A stretch of DNA of 64,000 nucleotides from an uncultured beta proteobacterium (GTDB lineage: Bacteria > Pseudomonadota > Gammaproteobacteria > Burkholderiales > Burkholderiaceae_C). Positions 1-7,371 of the stretch are shown piece by piece. The notes under the pieces are model-generated. The model was not told the DNA's origin, ran no database searches, and saw only the letters and a list, made by a program, of their open reading frames with translations. The position numbers and the translations under genes are program-made. The stretch covers positions 1-64,000 of the forward strand of contig CAJAES010000036.1 of assembly GCA_903938815.1 (NCBI GenBank), read 5' to 3'. Numbering within the stretch: the first letter of the stretch is position 1; each line of letters starts with the position of its first letter.

Positions 1-366
1 CAGGAAGCTGGGTGGCGCCAGGCGCACCAGCGCCGTGCTGGCCGGCAGCAGAACCACGTCGACCTCACCCTGCAGCACCCGCCACAGCGTGGCCAGGCGC
101 TCCGAGATCAGGTCCTGGTGGGGGCTGAAGGTGTCGTAGGGCAGGGTCTCCCAGTCCGGGAACTGCGCGACCCGCAGGCCAGGCTCGAAGAAGGGCAGTT
201 CATCGGCCAGGCGCTGGGCGTCGGCGGGTTCGGCCGCCACGATGGCGAGCAGCCGCCGCGCGTCGGCATGACGGCGTGCGAGGCGGGCGAGGAGCAGTGC
301 GTCGGCGCTGCCGGTGGGGCGCGGCAGCGTGAAACGCTTGCCCGGCGCGATGGTGGGAATCTGCAT
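1..366 (-). CDS. mfd: Mfd, transcription-repair coupling factor (N-terminal fragment)
   Basis: Partial gene: the first 122 codons, running off the left edge. Mfd removes RNA polymerase stalled at DNA lesions and recruits UvrA. The visible part is the N-terminal UvrB-like region: residues near 58-75 read [20 protein letters not shown] and are followed by [13 protein letters not shown], the hallmark of this region in Mfd and UvrB-like proteins. The start is the ATG complementary to 364-366. It lies back to back with ispDF, with only 28 bases between the two start codons, an order common in betaproteobacteria. The helicase and RNA-polymerase-binding domains lie outside the window. Confidence 0.9.
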   Translation of the reverse strand, partial: MQIPTIAPGKRFTLPRPTGSADALLLARLARRHADARRLLAIVAAEPADAQRLADELPFFEPGLRVAQFPDWETLPYDTFSPHQDLISERLATLWRVLQGEVDVVLLPASTALVRLAPPSFL

Positions 367-394
367 GGGATGGGTGAATTCTAGAATCGACTGC
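367..394. promoter_or_regulatory. Very short divergent mfd/ispDF start region with palindrome
   Basis: Only 28 bases separate the two divergent start codons. They hold a 10-base perfect palindrome ATTCTAGAAT (378-387), which reads as a -10-like TAGAAT on both strands. Because it is so close to both starts, the real promoters may lie inside the opposing genes. This is a weak call made from sequence alone. Confidence 0.3.
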
Positions 395-1561
395 ATGACT
401 TGCTACGCGCTGATCCCTTGCGCCGGTGTCGGCGCCCGATCGGGCGCGGCCGGACCGAAGCAATACGAGCCCCTGGCCGGCCTGCCGCTGGTGTCCCACA
501 CGCTGGATGCGCTGGCCGCCGTACCCCGGCTGGCGGCCACGCTGGTGGTGCTGGCGCCCGGTGATTCGGTGTTCGAGGCCCTGGTCCCGGCGCGGCCCGA
601 CCTCTGGCTAGCGCACACGGGCGGCGCCACCCGGGCGGCCACTGTTCGCGCCGGCCTGGTGGCCCTGCGGGCACGCGGCGCGGTCGACGACGACTGGGTG
701 CTCGTTCACGACGCCGCCCGCTGCCTGCTTCGCCCTGCGATGGTGGAGCGTCTGCTCGATGCCTGTGCCGACGACCCCGTGGGCGGCCTGCTGGCCCTGC
801 CGCTGGCCGACACGCTGAAGCAGGCCACGGACGGCCGCGTGGCGGCCACGGTCGACCGCGCGGGCAAGTGGGCAGCCCAGACGCCGCAGATGTTCCGGCT
901 GTCGTTGCTGGAGAGGGCGCTGGAAACCGCCGGGCCGGCCGTGACCGACGAATCCAGTGCCATCGAGGCCCTGGGTCTGGCGCCGCGCCTGGTGGAGGGC
1001 GGCATGGACAACTTCAAGATCACCTGGCCGGCGGACTTCGCGCTCGCGGCTGCCCTTCTGGAGACGCGCATGAACCCCACTTCGATCCGAATCGGCGAGG
1101 GCTGGGACACGCATGCGCTGGTGGCCGGCCGGCCGTTGGTGCTGGGCGGCATCACGATCCCGCACACCCACGGCCTGCTGGGCCACTCGGACGCCGATGC
1201 GCTGCTGCACGCGATCACCGATGCGCTGCTCGGCGCTGCCGGGCTCGGGGACATCGGCCGGCACTTCCCCGACACCGACCCCGCCTTCAAGGGCGCCGAC
1301 TCGGGCGTGCTGCTTCAGGAAGCGGCCCGTCGAGTGCGCGCTGCGGGCTGGGCGCCCATCAACGTGGACAGCACCATCGTGGCCCAGGCGCCGAAGATGG
1401 CGCCGCACATCGGCGCGATGCGGGAGCGCATCGCCGCCCTGCTGGGGCTGCCGGCCGATGCGGTGAACGTGAAGGCCAAGACTGCCGAGAAGATGGGGCC
1501 CGTGGGGGAGGGGCTCTCGATCGAGACCCGCGCCGTGTGCCTTCTGGCGCGGGCCCCCTGA
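395..1561 (+). CDS. ispDF: Bifunctional IspDF (CDP-ME synthase / MEcPP synthase)
   Basis: One 388-codon frame encodes two consecutive steps of the MEP isoprenoid pathway. Residues about 1-225 are IspD (MEP cytidylyltransferase): the nucleotide-binding segment CAGVGARSG followed by GPKQY is present. Residues about 228-388 are IspF (MEcPP synthase), with [30 protein letters not shown] and [14 protein letters not shown]. No stop separates them: ALLETR runs straight into [16 protein letters not shown], whose Met (1070) would be a normal ispF start. Beta- and gammaproteobacteria usually carry separate genes; true fusions are known in alpha- and epsilonproteobacteria. Start chosen at MTCYALIPC by alignment to IspD N-termini; in-frame upstream ATGs exist. 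Confidence 0.9.
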   Translation: MTCYALIPCAGVGARSGAAGPKQYEPLAGLPLVSHTLDALAAVPRLAATLVVLAPGDSVFEALVPARPDLWLAHTGGATRAATVRAGLVALRARGAVDDDWVLVHDAARCLLRPAMVERLLDACADDPVGGLLALPLADTLKQATDGRVAATVDRAGKWAAQTPQMFRLSLLERALETAGPAVTDESSAIEALGLAPRLVEGGMDNFKITWPADFALAAALLETRMNPTSIRIGEGWDTHALVAGRPLVLGGITIPHTHGLLGHSDADALLHAITDALLGAAGLGDIGRHFPDTDPAFKGADSGVLLQEAARRVRAAGWAPINVDSTIVAQAPKMAPHIGAMRERIAALLGLPADAVNVKAKTAEKMGPVGEGLSIETRAVCLLARAP

Positions 1562-1577
1562 GGCCCTGACTGGCGGC

Positions 1578-1991
1578 TCAGGCCACCTGCACCTCGATGC
1601 GTCGCGGTTGCAGGTGCGCGGCCTTCGGGATGCGCACGTTCAGGACACCGTTCGAGAGTTCGGCGCTGATGCGGTCTGCATCGAGTTCCTTGCTCAACGT
1701 GAAGGCGCGCCTGTAGCGTGACAGCGGAACTTCGATGTGCGAGGCCGTCAGCTCGGCCGGCATCGGTGCCAGCAGTTCGGCTTCGATCAGCAACACATCT
1801 TCCTCCACCCGCAGTTGCAGCCGCTCGCGCGGCACACCGGGCAGGTCGGCCGACAAGGTGATGCCGGTGCTGTCCTCGATCACGTCCACGGGCGGGCGCA
1901 GCACGGCCGCATTCCGGTCGGCGGCAGTGGGAGTCGGGGTGTTGGCGGCGTTGGCGGCAGGGGTGGCCGCAGGGGTCGCGAGGTTGTTCAT
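1578..1991 (-). CDS. Hsp20/alpha-crystallin small heat-shock protein (second gene)
   Basis: A 137-residue small heat-shock chaperone that holds unfolding proteins in the cytoplasm. The alpha-crystallin domain spans about residues 35-137 (LRPPVDVIEDSTGITLSADL... LSRYRRAFTLSKELD). It ends in the RRIEVQ tail that carries the I-x-V anchoring motif. The Ala/Pro/Thr-rich N-terminus is low complexity. Start chosen at the ATG complementary to 1989-1991 because AGGAG lies six bases upstream. An alternative start at 2009 overlaps the stop of the upstream Hsp20 gene by four bases (ATGA) and would add six residues. It forms an operon with the neighbouring Hsp20. Confidence 0.88.
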   Translation of the reverse strand: MNNLATPAATPAANAANTPTPTAADRNAAVLRPPVDVIEDSTGITLSADLPGVPRERLQLRVEEDVLLIEAELLAPMPAELTASHIEVPLSRYRRAFTLSKELDADRISAELSNGVLNVRIPKAAHLQPRRIEVQVA

Positions 1992-2005
1992 GGAGCGCTC
2001 CTGGT

Positions 2006-2443
2006 TCATTGCACTTCGATGCGGCGCGGTTGCGCTGCGGCACGGCGCTGCACGCTGACGTGCAGCACGCCATCGCGGTACGAGGCCGACACGCCGTTCG
2101 GGTCGATGTCGTCCGGCAGATTCACGACGCGCCTGTAGCGGCCCGCAAAGCGTTCGTTGACGTGCACGGTGGTCCTGGCGTCGCTGCCCGGCAGGGAGGC
2201 CGCGCGTTCGCCGGCGATGCTGAGAACACCGCGGTCGAGACTCACCTCGATGCTGGCGGGGTCCATGCCGGGTGCGAACGCAACGACTTCCACCGAGTCG
2301 GGCGTGCTGCTCACGTTGACGGCCGGATAGCCGCCGCGACCTCGGCCGCGGATACCCGTTGCGGGGTCGAACGCCGTGCTCAGCTCGCGCTGGAGTCGAT
2401 CGAGATCGGTGAACATCTCTCTGGGAAACAGGCTTCGGTACAT
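2006..2443 (-). CDS. Hsp20/alpha-crystallin small heat-shock protein (first gene)
   Basis: A 145-residue Hsp20-family chaperone, beginning MYRSLFPREMFTDLDRLQRE, a typical N-terminus of bacterial class-A small heat-shock proteins. The alpha-crystallin domain covers about residues 40-145, with VVAFAPGMDPASIEVSLDRG and ERFAGRYRRVVNLPDDID, and ends in RRIEVQ like its neighbour. Start at 2443 is set by a GGAGAG ribosome site. The longer upstream extension is not Hsp20-like. Paired sHsps of this kind often act as hetero-oligomers; that is inferred here. A heat-shock-type promoter lies about 60 bases upstream. Confidence 0.9.
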   Translation of the reverse strand: MYRSLFPREMFTDLDRLQRELSTAFDPATGIRGRGRGGYPAVNVSSTPDSVEVVAFAPGMDPASIEVSLDRGVLSIAGERAASLPGSDARTTVHVNERFAGRYRRVVNLPDDIDPNGVSASYRDGVLHVSVQRRAAAQPRRIEVQ

Positions 2444-2502
2444 GCTGCGCTCTCCATTCCTGGGGTCATCGGGGAGGGCATCGTCAGCGCCCCATGCCCA
2501 TG

Positions 2503-2531
2503 AACTTGGGATGCGGTGCGCGGGTTTCAAG
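2503..2531 (-). promoter_or_regulatory. Candidate sigma-32 heat-shock promoter of the Hsp20 pair
   Basis: Read on the minus strand there is CTTGAAA (2525-2531), a 14-base spacer and CCCAAGTT (2503-2510). The first matches the sigma-32 -35 consensus exactly and the second matches CCCCATTT at six of eight positions. Predicted transcription start near 2496, leaving a leader of about 50 bases before the first Hsp20 start at 2443. Confidence 0.6.
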
Positions 2532-2614
2532 AGCGACTGGTTGCTGGCTGCCTGAAGGGCCGCGTGCCGCCGCCGGCCCTGCAGGGGCAGTTCCAGCCGT
2601 GCTGGCAGGTGAGG

Positions 2615-3940
2615 TCAGGGCGCCCGGCGCAGCCGCAGGTGCGCAATGAAGCCGCCGTCCTGCGCGTTGGACAGCTCCAGGTTGCCGCCCATGCGCTGCA
2701 TGGCCTTTTCCACGATGGCCAGGCCCAGGCCCGCGCCCGTGGCGGCGGTGCGGGCGGCGTCGCCGCGGAAGAAGGGCGTGGTCAGCTGCGGCAGCTTCGA
2801 CGGCGCCACGCCAGGCCCGCGGTCACGCACCGAGATGATCACCCACGGCCCCGTGCGGTTGTAGCTGACGCTGACCTCGGCGATGCCGGTTTCGTCGCCG
2901 CGACCGTAGCGCCGCGCGTTCTCGAAGAGGTTGGCGAAGACGCGCGAGAGCTCGGTCTCGTCGGCCAGCACCTTGAGGTCGATGGCCACGCGCGACTGGA
3001 TGCGGATCTGGGACGGGTCCCGGAACGCCGAGGCCTCGCGGTCGATCAGCTGAGCCACATGCACCGGGTGCAGCTGCGTCTCGCCCGGCCGCGCGTAGTC
3101 CATGAACTTGTCGATGATGGCGTCGAGCTGGTCGATGTCCATCACCATGTTGCCCTTGGCCTCCTCGTCGGCCACGCTCATCTCGGTTTCCAGCCGCAGG
3201 CGCGCCAGGGGCGTGCGCAGGTCGTGGCTGATGCCGGCCAGCATCACGGCGCGGTCTTCCTCGACCTTGGCGAGCTCGCGGGCCATGCGGTTGAAGCCCA
3301 TGTTGACCTCGCGAATCTCGCTGGTCAGCGTGTTCTCGTCCAGGCGCGAATCGAGGTCGCCTTCGCGGATGCGGCTGGCCGCGAACGAGAGCTGCTTCAG
3401 GGGCCGGTTGATGAGCCGTGCGATGCCGACCGAACCCAGCGCGGTGGCCAGCAGCGCGATGCCGATCCAGACGAACCAGGTGTAGCCCGCCATCTGCCCG
3501 GCCTGCGCTGACTCGGCCTGCAGCCAGTAGCCCTCGTCGTCGATCGTGAAGCCCACCCAGAGGCCAGGTTCACCGTTCACGCTGCGCGCGATCACGGTGC
3601 CTGGGCCCAGGCTGGTGCGCAGTTCCTGCCCCACGCGCTGGCTGAAACGGTCGATCTCGAAGGGCTCGTAGCGGTCGTTGCGTTCCTGCGGGGCCACGCG
3701 CACGGCGTCGTTGCCAAGGGACTTCATGAGCGTCACGCGCTGGATGTTGTCGGCCTGCTGCAGCGCGCTGCGCGACAAGCCCACCAGCCCCGCGATCTGC
3801 TGCGCCGTCTGCAGCGCACGCGGCTCGAACTCCAGTGCGCGCAGCGTCTGCACCCAGGCCACGATGCCGCCCGTCAGCAGGATGGCAAGGTAGAAGAAGG
3901 TGCGCCAGAAGAGGCTGAGGGCGACGGGCTGGCGCGACAT
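2615..3940 (-). CDS. envZ: EnvZ-like sensor histidine kinase
   Basis: A 441-residue inner-membrane sensor kinase of the OmpR/EnvZ type. Transmembrane helix 1 is near residues 10-30 and helix 2 near 150-175, enclosing a periplasmic sensing region of about 120 residues. A HAMP linker (about 176-230) precedes the dimerisation/phosphoacceptor helix with AGISHDLRTPLARL, phosphorylated His239. The ATP-binding domain has N box LFENARRYG, G1 box VRDRGPGV and G2 box GAGLGLAIV. It lies 11 bases downstream of ompR, so the two are co-transcribed. In Burkholderiales this pair (RisA/RisS in Bordetella) responds to envelope or osmotic conditions; the signal here is not known. Confidence 0.9.
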   Translation of the reverse strand: MSRQPVALSLFWRTFFYLAILLTGGIVAWVQTLRALEFEPRALQTAQQIAGLVGLSRSALQQADNIQRVTLMKSLGNDAVRVAPQERNDRYEPFEIDRFSQRVGQELRTSLGPGTVIARSVNGEPGLWVGFTIDDEGYWLQAESAQAGQMAGYTWFVWIGIALLATALGSVGIARLINRPLKQLSFAASRIREGDLDSRLDENTLTSEIREVNMGFNRMARELAKVEEDRAVMLAGISHDLRTPLARLRLETEMSVADEEAKGNMVMDIDQLDAIIDKFMDYARPGETQLHPVHVAQLIDREASAFRDPSQIRIQSRVAIDLKVLADETELSRVFANLFENARRYGRGDETGIAEVSVSYNRTGPWVIISVRDRGPGVAPSKLPQLTTPFFRGDAARTAATGAGLGLAIVEKAMQRMGGNLELSNAQDGGFIAHLRLRRAP

Positions 3941-3951
3941 TCAGGCGACGA

Positions 3952-4686
3952 TCAGTTGGCCCCGTCCGGCACGAAGACATAACCCACGCCCCAGACGGTC
4001 TGGATGTAGCGCGGCTGCGCGGGGTCGGGCTCGATCATCTTGCGAAGGCGAGAGATCTGGACGTCCAGGCTGCGGTCGAAGGGCTCGAACTCACGGCCGC
4101 GCGCCAGCTGCGCGAGCTTGTCCCGGCTGAGCGGCTGACGGGGGTGGCGCACCAGCGCCTTGAGCATCGAGAACTCGCCGGTGGTCAGCGCGATCTGCTC
4201 GCCATCCTTGGTCAGGCGGCGCAGCGAAAGGTCGAACTCGAACGGCCCGAAGGTCACGGTCTGCGCCTCCTTCGAGGGCGCGCCCGGCGCCTCGGGCGGC
4301 GGCCGGCGGCGCAGCACCGCATGGATGCGCGCCAGGAGTTCGCGCGGGTTGAAGGGCTTGGGCAGGTAGTCGTCCGCGCCCACTTCCAGGCCGACGATGC
4401 GGTCCACGTCTTCCACCTTGGCCGTCAGCATGATGATGGGGGTGACGTCGTTGGCTGCGCGCAGGCGGCGGCAGATCGACAGCCCGTCCTCGCCCGGCAG
4501 CATCAGGTCCAGCACGATCAGGTCGACGGTGTCGCGGGTGAGCACGCGGTTCAGCGCCTTGGCGTCCTCTGCCAGGAGAACCTCGAAGCCTTCCTGGGAG
4601 AGGTAGCGCCTCAGCAGGTCGCGGATGCGCGCGTCGTCGTCGACGACGACGATGCGGTCGGGGCGGCTGTGGGGAGCTGTGCTCAT
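3952..4686 (-). CDS. ompR: OmpR-family response regulator
   Basis: A 244-residue DNA-binding response regulator. The receiver domain (about 10-125) has the acidic pocket VVDDDAR, phosphoacceptor Asp60 in LIVLDLMLPG, and conserved Lys in LPKPF. The C-terminal winged helix (about 145-240) contains LTTGEFSMLKALVRHP and RSLDVQISRLRKMIEP, ending YIQTVWGVGYVFVPDG, which is closely OmpR-like. Start chosen at MSTAPHSRP; the long upstream reading frame is spurious. It is followed by its kinase gene after 11 bases. Two inverted TGTAACAG boxes upstream resemble OmpR-type sites and suggest autoregulation. Confidence 0.93.
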   Translation of the reverse strand: MSTAPHSRPDRIVVVDDDARIRDLLRRYLSQEGFEVLLAEDAKALNRVLTRDTVDLIVLDLMLPGEDGLSICRRLRAANDVTPIIMLTAKVEDVDRIVGLEVGADDYLPKPFNPRELLARIHAVLRRRPPPEAPGAPSKEAQTVTFGPFEFDLSLRRLTKDGEQIALTTGEFSMLKALVRHPRQPLSRDKLAQLARGREFEPFDRSLDVQISRLRKMIEPDPAQPRYIQTVWGVGYVFVPDGAN

Positions 4687-4702
4687 GTCGGGCTTTCGGA
4701 AA

Positions 4703-4768
4703 ATGTAACAGCCGCATTGTGGGGGTCTGGCGCCCCCGCATTCGGCACCGTCTGACGGTCTGTTACAT
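4703..4768. promoter_or_regulatory. Inverted ATGTAACAG / CTGTTACAT boxes upstream of ompR
   Basis: A perfect 9-base inverted repeat: ATGTAACAG at 4703-4711 and CTGTTACAT at 4760-4768, separated by 48 bases that include a small GGGGG/CCCCC hairpin (4721-4737). The core TGTAACA resembles half-sites bound by OmpR in enterobacteria. The repeat lies 17-82 bases upstream of ompR and also upstream of the divergent SIMPL gene, so it could regulate both. Confidence 0.5.
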
Positions 4769-4854
4769 GTCTTGCGCAAACCAATCGAAGCATCCTTTGT
4801 CAACCCGTGACATGGTTGGCGCGCTGCATGTATTCCCACCCTTGAGGACACCCG

Positions 4855-5577
4855 ATGCCCATTCGCACTTCCAGCCGCGCCGCACTCGCCATCTTTCCGG
4901 TGCTGTGGCTGATCGCCCAGCCGGCGGGCGCGCAGATGCTGCCCCCGCCCGAGAACGTCGTCAGCCTGAACGCGAGCGCCACGGTCGAAGTACCCCGCGA
5001 CTGGCTGAGCGTGACGCTGTCCACCAGCCGCGAGGGGCCCGAGGCGGCTGGCGTGCAGACCCAGCTGAAGCAGGCGCTGGACGCCGCGCTCGCCGAGGCA
5101 CGGAAAGTGGCACGCCCGGGCGAGCTCGAGGTGAGCGGTGGCAACTTCTCGCTGCACCCGCGTTACACGCCCAAGGGCGGCACCAACGGCTGGACGGGCA
5201 GCACCGAGCTGCTGGTGCAGGGGCGTGACATGACGGCCATCGCGCAACTCACAGGGCGGATCCAGACGCTGACGATCGCCCGCCTGAACTACTCGCTCTC
5301 CCGCGCCGCCCAGGAGCGTGTCGAGGCCGACGTCACGGCCCAGGCCGTGGCGCGATTCCGCACCAAGGCCGACCAGACCGCGCGGCTCTTCGGCTTCACC
5401 GGCTACCTGCTGCGCGAGGTTCAGCTGGGCGGCAACGAGCCCTCGGGCGGCTATGTCCCGATGGCGATGAAGGTGCGCAGCGCCGGCGCGCCCATGGCGG
5501 ACGAAGCCCTGCCGGTGGAAGCCGGCAAGGCCAGTGTCACGGTCTCCGTGAACGGCAGCATCCAGCTCACGAAGTAG
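4855..5577 (+). CDS. SIMPL-domain (DUF541) periplasmic protein
   Basis: A 240-residue exported protein. The Sec signal peptide is MPIRTSSRAALAIFPVLWLI then AQPAGA, with cleavage around residue 27. The rest is one SIMPL/DUF541 domain: VSLNASATVEVPRDWLSVTLSTSREG near the start and EAGKASVTVSVNGSIQL at the end are the two conserved edge strands of this family. SIMPL proteins are periplasmic or outer-membrane-associated oligomers linked to oxidative stress, but their biochemical role is poorly defined. It is transcribed divergently from ompR across a region with candidate OmpR boxes. A terminator hairpin follows the stop. Confidence 0.85.
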   Translation: MPIRTSSRAALAIFPVLWLIAQPAGAQMLPPPENVVSLNASATVEVPRDWLSVTLSTSREGPEAAGVQTQLKQALDAALAEARKVARPGELEVSGGNFSLHPRYTPKGGTNGWTGSTELLVQGRDMTAIAQLTGRIQTLTIARLNYSLSRAAQERVEADVTAQAVARFRTKADQTARLFGFTGYLLREVQLGGNEPSGGYVPMAMKVRSAGAPMADEALPVEAGKASVTVSVNGSIQLTK

Positions 5578-5583
5578 GCGGAA

Positions 5584-5610
5584 CCCGGCGTTCCCGAACG
5601 CCGGGACTGC
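5584..5610 (+). terminator. Terminator hairpin after the SIMPL gene
   Basis: Stem CCCGGCGTT (5584-5592), loop CCCG, stem AACGCCGGG (5597-5605). A short T run (TTTT) occurs only about ten bases further on, so efficiency is uncertain. It lies between the convergent SIMPL and bdhA genes and could serve both. Confidence 0.5.
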
Positions 5611-5670
5611 AGCAGTTTTCGAGGCTTGCCCGGCTCCCGGAGGGCCCGGCGCGCACGATGCCGATCGCGC

Positions 5671-6441
5671 CTACTGGGCGACCCAGCCGCCGTCCATGTT
5701 CCAGGCCACGCCACGCACCTGATCGGCGGCGCTCGAGCACAGGAAGACGGCCAGGCCGCCCAGCTGGTCCGGCGTGACGAACTGCAGCGAGGGCTGCTTC
5801 TCGCCGAGCAGGCGCTTCCTGGCTTCCTCGCCGTCGACACCGTCCTTCTCGGCCCGCGCGTCCACCTGCTTCTGCACCAGCGGCGTCAGCACCCAGCCGG
5901 GGCAGATGGCGTTGACGGTGATGCCCGTCGTGGCGGTTTCCAGGGCGCCGGCCTTCGTCAGGCCGACGATGCCGTGCTTGGCCGCCACGTAGGCGCTCTT
6001 TCCGGCCGATGCCACCAGCCCGTGGGCCGATGCGATGTTCAGGATCCGGCCCCAGCCGCGAGCGCGCATGCCCGGCAGCGCGTGGTGCATGGTGTGGAAG
6101 GCCGAGCTGAGATTGATCGCGATGATTGCGTCCCAGCGCTCGGCCGGGAAGTCCTCGATGTTCGCGACGAACTGGATCCCGGCGTTGTTGACGAGGATGT
6201 CCACGGCGCCGAATTCGGCCTCGCAGGCCGCCACCATGGCCGCTATCTCGGCCGGCTTGCTCATGTCGGCGCCGTGGTGGCTGACCTTCACGCCCAGCGC
6301 GGCGATCTCGGCCCGGGGGCCTTCGACGTCGCCGAAGCCGTTGAGCATGATGTCGGCGCCCTGGGCCGCCAGGGCCTTGGCGATACCGAGGCCGATGCCG
6401 CTCGTCGAACCCGTGACGAGGGCGGTCTTTCCTTTGAGCAT
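5671..6441 (-). CDS. bdhA: D-3-hydroxybutyrate dehydrogenase (SDR family)
   Basis: A 256-residue classical short-chain dehydrogenase that interconverts 3-hydroxybutyrate and acetoacetate with NAD, the step following depolymerisation of polyhydroxybutyrate. The Rossmann motif TGSTSGIG is at residues 10-17, NNAG follows at the end of strand 4, and the catalytic Ser, Tyr and Lys lie in NIASAHG and SAYVAAKHG. The C-terminal NMDGGWVAQ and INLSSAFHTMHHALPGM are typical of bacterial 3HB dehydrogenases rather than generic SDRs. A strong AGGAGG ribosome site precedes the ATG at 6441. The phaR gene elsewhere in the window supports an active PHB cycle in the organism. Confidence 0.88.
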   Translation of the reverse strand: MLKGKTALVTGSTSGIGLGIAKALAAQGADIMLNGFGDVEGPRAEIAALGVKVSHHGADMSKPAEIAAMVAACEAEFGAVDILVNNAGIQFVANIEDFPAERWDAIIAINLSSAFHTMHHALPGMRARGWGRILNIASAHGLVASAGKSAYVAAKHGIVGLTKAGALETATTGITVNAICPGWVLTPLVQKQVDARAEKDGVDGEEARKRLLGEKQPSLQFVTPDQLGGLAVFLCSSAADQVRGVAWNMDGGWVAQ

Positions 6442-6495
6442 GGGGAATCCTCCTGGATGTTGCTGGCATCATCATAGGAGACGGAGCCTGACAAG

Positions 6496-7371
6496 ATGAC
6501 CACCGAAGCCCAACCCCGCCTGCTGGATGTCCAGTGCCTGGACAGCCGCGGCCTGCACCGCATGGCCTATTGGGAGTGGGGCGACCCGCGCAACGAGCGG
6601 GTGCTGGTCTGCGTTCACGGGCTGTCGCGCCAGGGCCGGGATTTCGACACGCTCGCCCGTGACCTGGCGCAGGAGTACCGCGTCGTCTGCCCCGACGTCG
6701 TCGGCCGCGGCCGAAGCGACTGGCTGGCCGATCCCATGGGCTACTCCGTGCCCGCCTACGTGGCCGACATGGTGACCCTGCTCGCCCGGCTCGACGCCGG
6801 GCAGGTGGACTGGGTCGGCACGTCGATGGGCGGCCTGATCGGGCTGGGCGTGGCGAGCTTGCCGGGCAGCCCGCTGCGCAGGCTGGTCCTGAATGACGTC
6901 GGCCCCACCATCCAGTGGCAGGCGCTGCAGCGCATCGGCACCTATCTGGGCATGCCTGCGCACTGGCGCACGCTGGACGAGGCCGCCGATGCCCTGTGGG
7001 CCATCAGCCAGGGGTTCGGGCCGCACACCCGCGAGCAATGGCTCTCGCTGACCCGCCCGCAGCTCAAGCCGGACGGCGACGGCTTCCAGCCCCACTACGA
7101 CCCGGCCATCGCGGTGCCCTTCCGGGCGATCACGCCCGAGATCGCGGCGGCCGGCGAGGCCATGCTGTGGCAGAGCTGGGACCGCGTGCAATGCCCGGTG
7201 CTGCTGCTGCGCGGCGCCGAGTCGGATCTTCTGTCTGCCGAGACGGCCGACCGGATGATGCAGCGTGGCCCGCGCACGCGGTTGCAGGCCTTCGCGGGTG
7301 TGGGCCACGCGCCGATGCTGGTGCAGACCGAGCAGCGGCAGGCCGTGCGCGAGTTCCTGCTCGCGCCATGA
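6496..7371 (+). CDS. Alpha/beta-fold hydrolase
   Basis: A 291-residue cytoplasmic alpha/beta hydrolase of unknown substrate. VCVHGLSRQGRDF gives the oxyanion-hole HG motif, DVVGRGRSDW is the strand-5 turn, and GTSMGG holds the nucleophile Ser110. The acid and His are probably the Asp of LLLRGAESDLL and the His of GVGHAP. No signal peptide. The stop overlaps the relA start by four bases (ATGA), so the two are translationally coupled; pairing of this hydrolase with relA is common in Burkholderiales but unexplained. It is transcribed divergently from bdhA. Confidence 0.8.
   Translation: MTTEAQPRLLDVQCLDSRGLHRMAYWEWGDPRNERVLVCVHGLSRQGRDFDTLARDLAQEYRVVCPDVVGRGRSDWLADPMGYSVPAYVADMVTLLARLDAGQVDWVGTSMGGLIGLGVASLPGSPLRRLVLNDVGPTIQWQALQRIGTYLGMPAHWRTLDEAADALWAISQGFGPHTREQWLSLTRPQLKPDGDGFQPHYDPAIAVPFRAITPEIAAAGEAMLWQSWDRVQCPVLLLRGAESDLLSAETADRMMQRGPRTRLQAFAGVGHAPMLVQTEQRQAVREFLLAP

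Noticed and set aside
4687-5247. Upstream extension of ompR to 431 residues
   Set aside because: The additional part is unlike response regulators and overlaps the divergent SIMPL gene; the ATG at 4686 matches OmpR length.
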